The notes beneath the pieces are model-generated. The model ran no database searches. It was not told the DNA's origin and saw only the letters and a list, made by a program, of their open reading frames with translations. From DATDOO01 sp035293245 (GTDB taxonomy: Bacteria; Pseudomonadota; Gammaproteobacteria; Methylococcales; Methylococcaceae), in the NCBI GenBank assembly GCA_035293245.1, contig DATDOO010000071.1, positions 1 through 14,520 on the forward strand: a DNA stretch of 14,520 nucleotides. Direction: 5' to 3'. The position numbers and the translations under genes were made by a program. Shown here one piece after another: positions 14,453 through 14,520 of the stretch; positions within the stretch are counted from its first letter, which is position 1; each line of letters starts with the position of its first letter.

Positions 14453-14520
14453 ACCAGTGCCTTCGGCGGCCCGCGTTCGTCCTGCGTCCGCCCCCGTCTC
14501 CGTACTCCGCTGCGCTTCGC

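Overview
The window is a GC-rich stretch of a bacterial chromosome, most probably from a gammaproteobacterium. This rests on the yidC-mnmE pair, a DUF2333 membrane protein, an AmpD that is near-identical in motif to the enterobacterial enzyme, and an ileS-lspA pair. Some protein and intergenic-repeat features recall methanotroph-type (Methylococcales) genomes, but that is only an impression. No rRNA, tRNA, CRISPR array or complete insertion sequence was found.

Layout. Positions 1-3985 read rightward: the 3' part of yidC, mnmE (17-nt overlap with yidC, TTG start) and a DUF2333 protein, closed by a strong bidirectional terminator. A small HPF/RaiA-family ribosome-hibernation gene runs leftward into the same terminator. 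It is divergent from ampD (rightward), whose stop codon lies in one arm of a hairpin that also holds the stop codon of the converging lspA. From 9017 back to 5057 a leftward block holds an RHH antitoxin, a PIN-domain VapC toxin, ileS and lspA. Toxin and antitoxin overlap by 17 nt, and ileS and lspA overlap by one base (TGATG). The toxin-antitoxin pair has its own promoter/operator with repeated GCTAGC motifs.

The right third is the unusual part. A 100-bp inverted-repeat element (9129-9228) and an operator-like palindrome precede one very large gene (9346-13416, 1356 aa). This is an unrecognised envelope/membrane protein that appears to be a head-to-tail fusion of two homologous halves, each beginning with a signal-peptide-like segment. 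After it comes about 460 bp without a gene. That gap contains a cluster of DnaA-box sequences next to a strongly AT-rich near-palindrome, a good candidate for the replication origin or another DnaA-binding locus; yidC and mnmE are classic near-origin genes. It also contains an 81-nt element in which every base falls into a perfect four-way cloverleaf of stems. The window ends with a 5'-truncated EAL-domain (c-di-GMP phosphodiesterase) gene whose homology stops exactly at a 65-nt inverted repeat.

How the genes relate. YidC (membrane insertion), LspA (lipoprotein maturation), AmpD (muropeptide recycling) and the large two-unit protein all act at the cell envelope. MnmE, IleS, the HPF-like protein and probably VapC act on tRNA or ribosomes. 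Functions are assigned from sequence motifs read by eye; no database search was possible.
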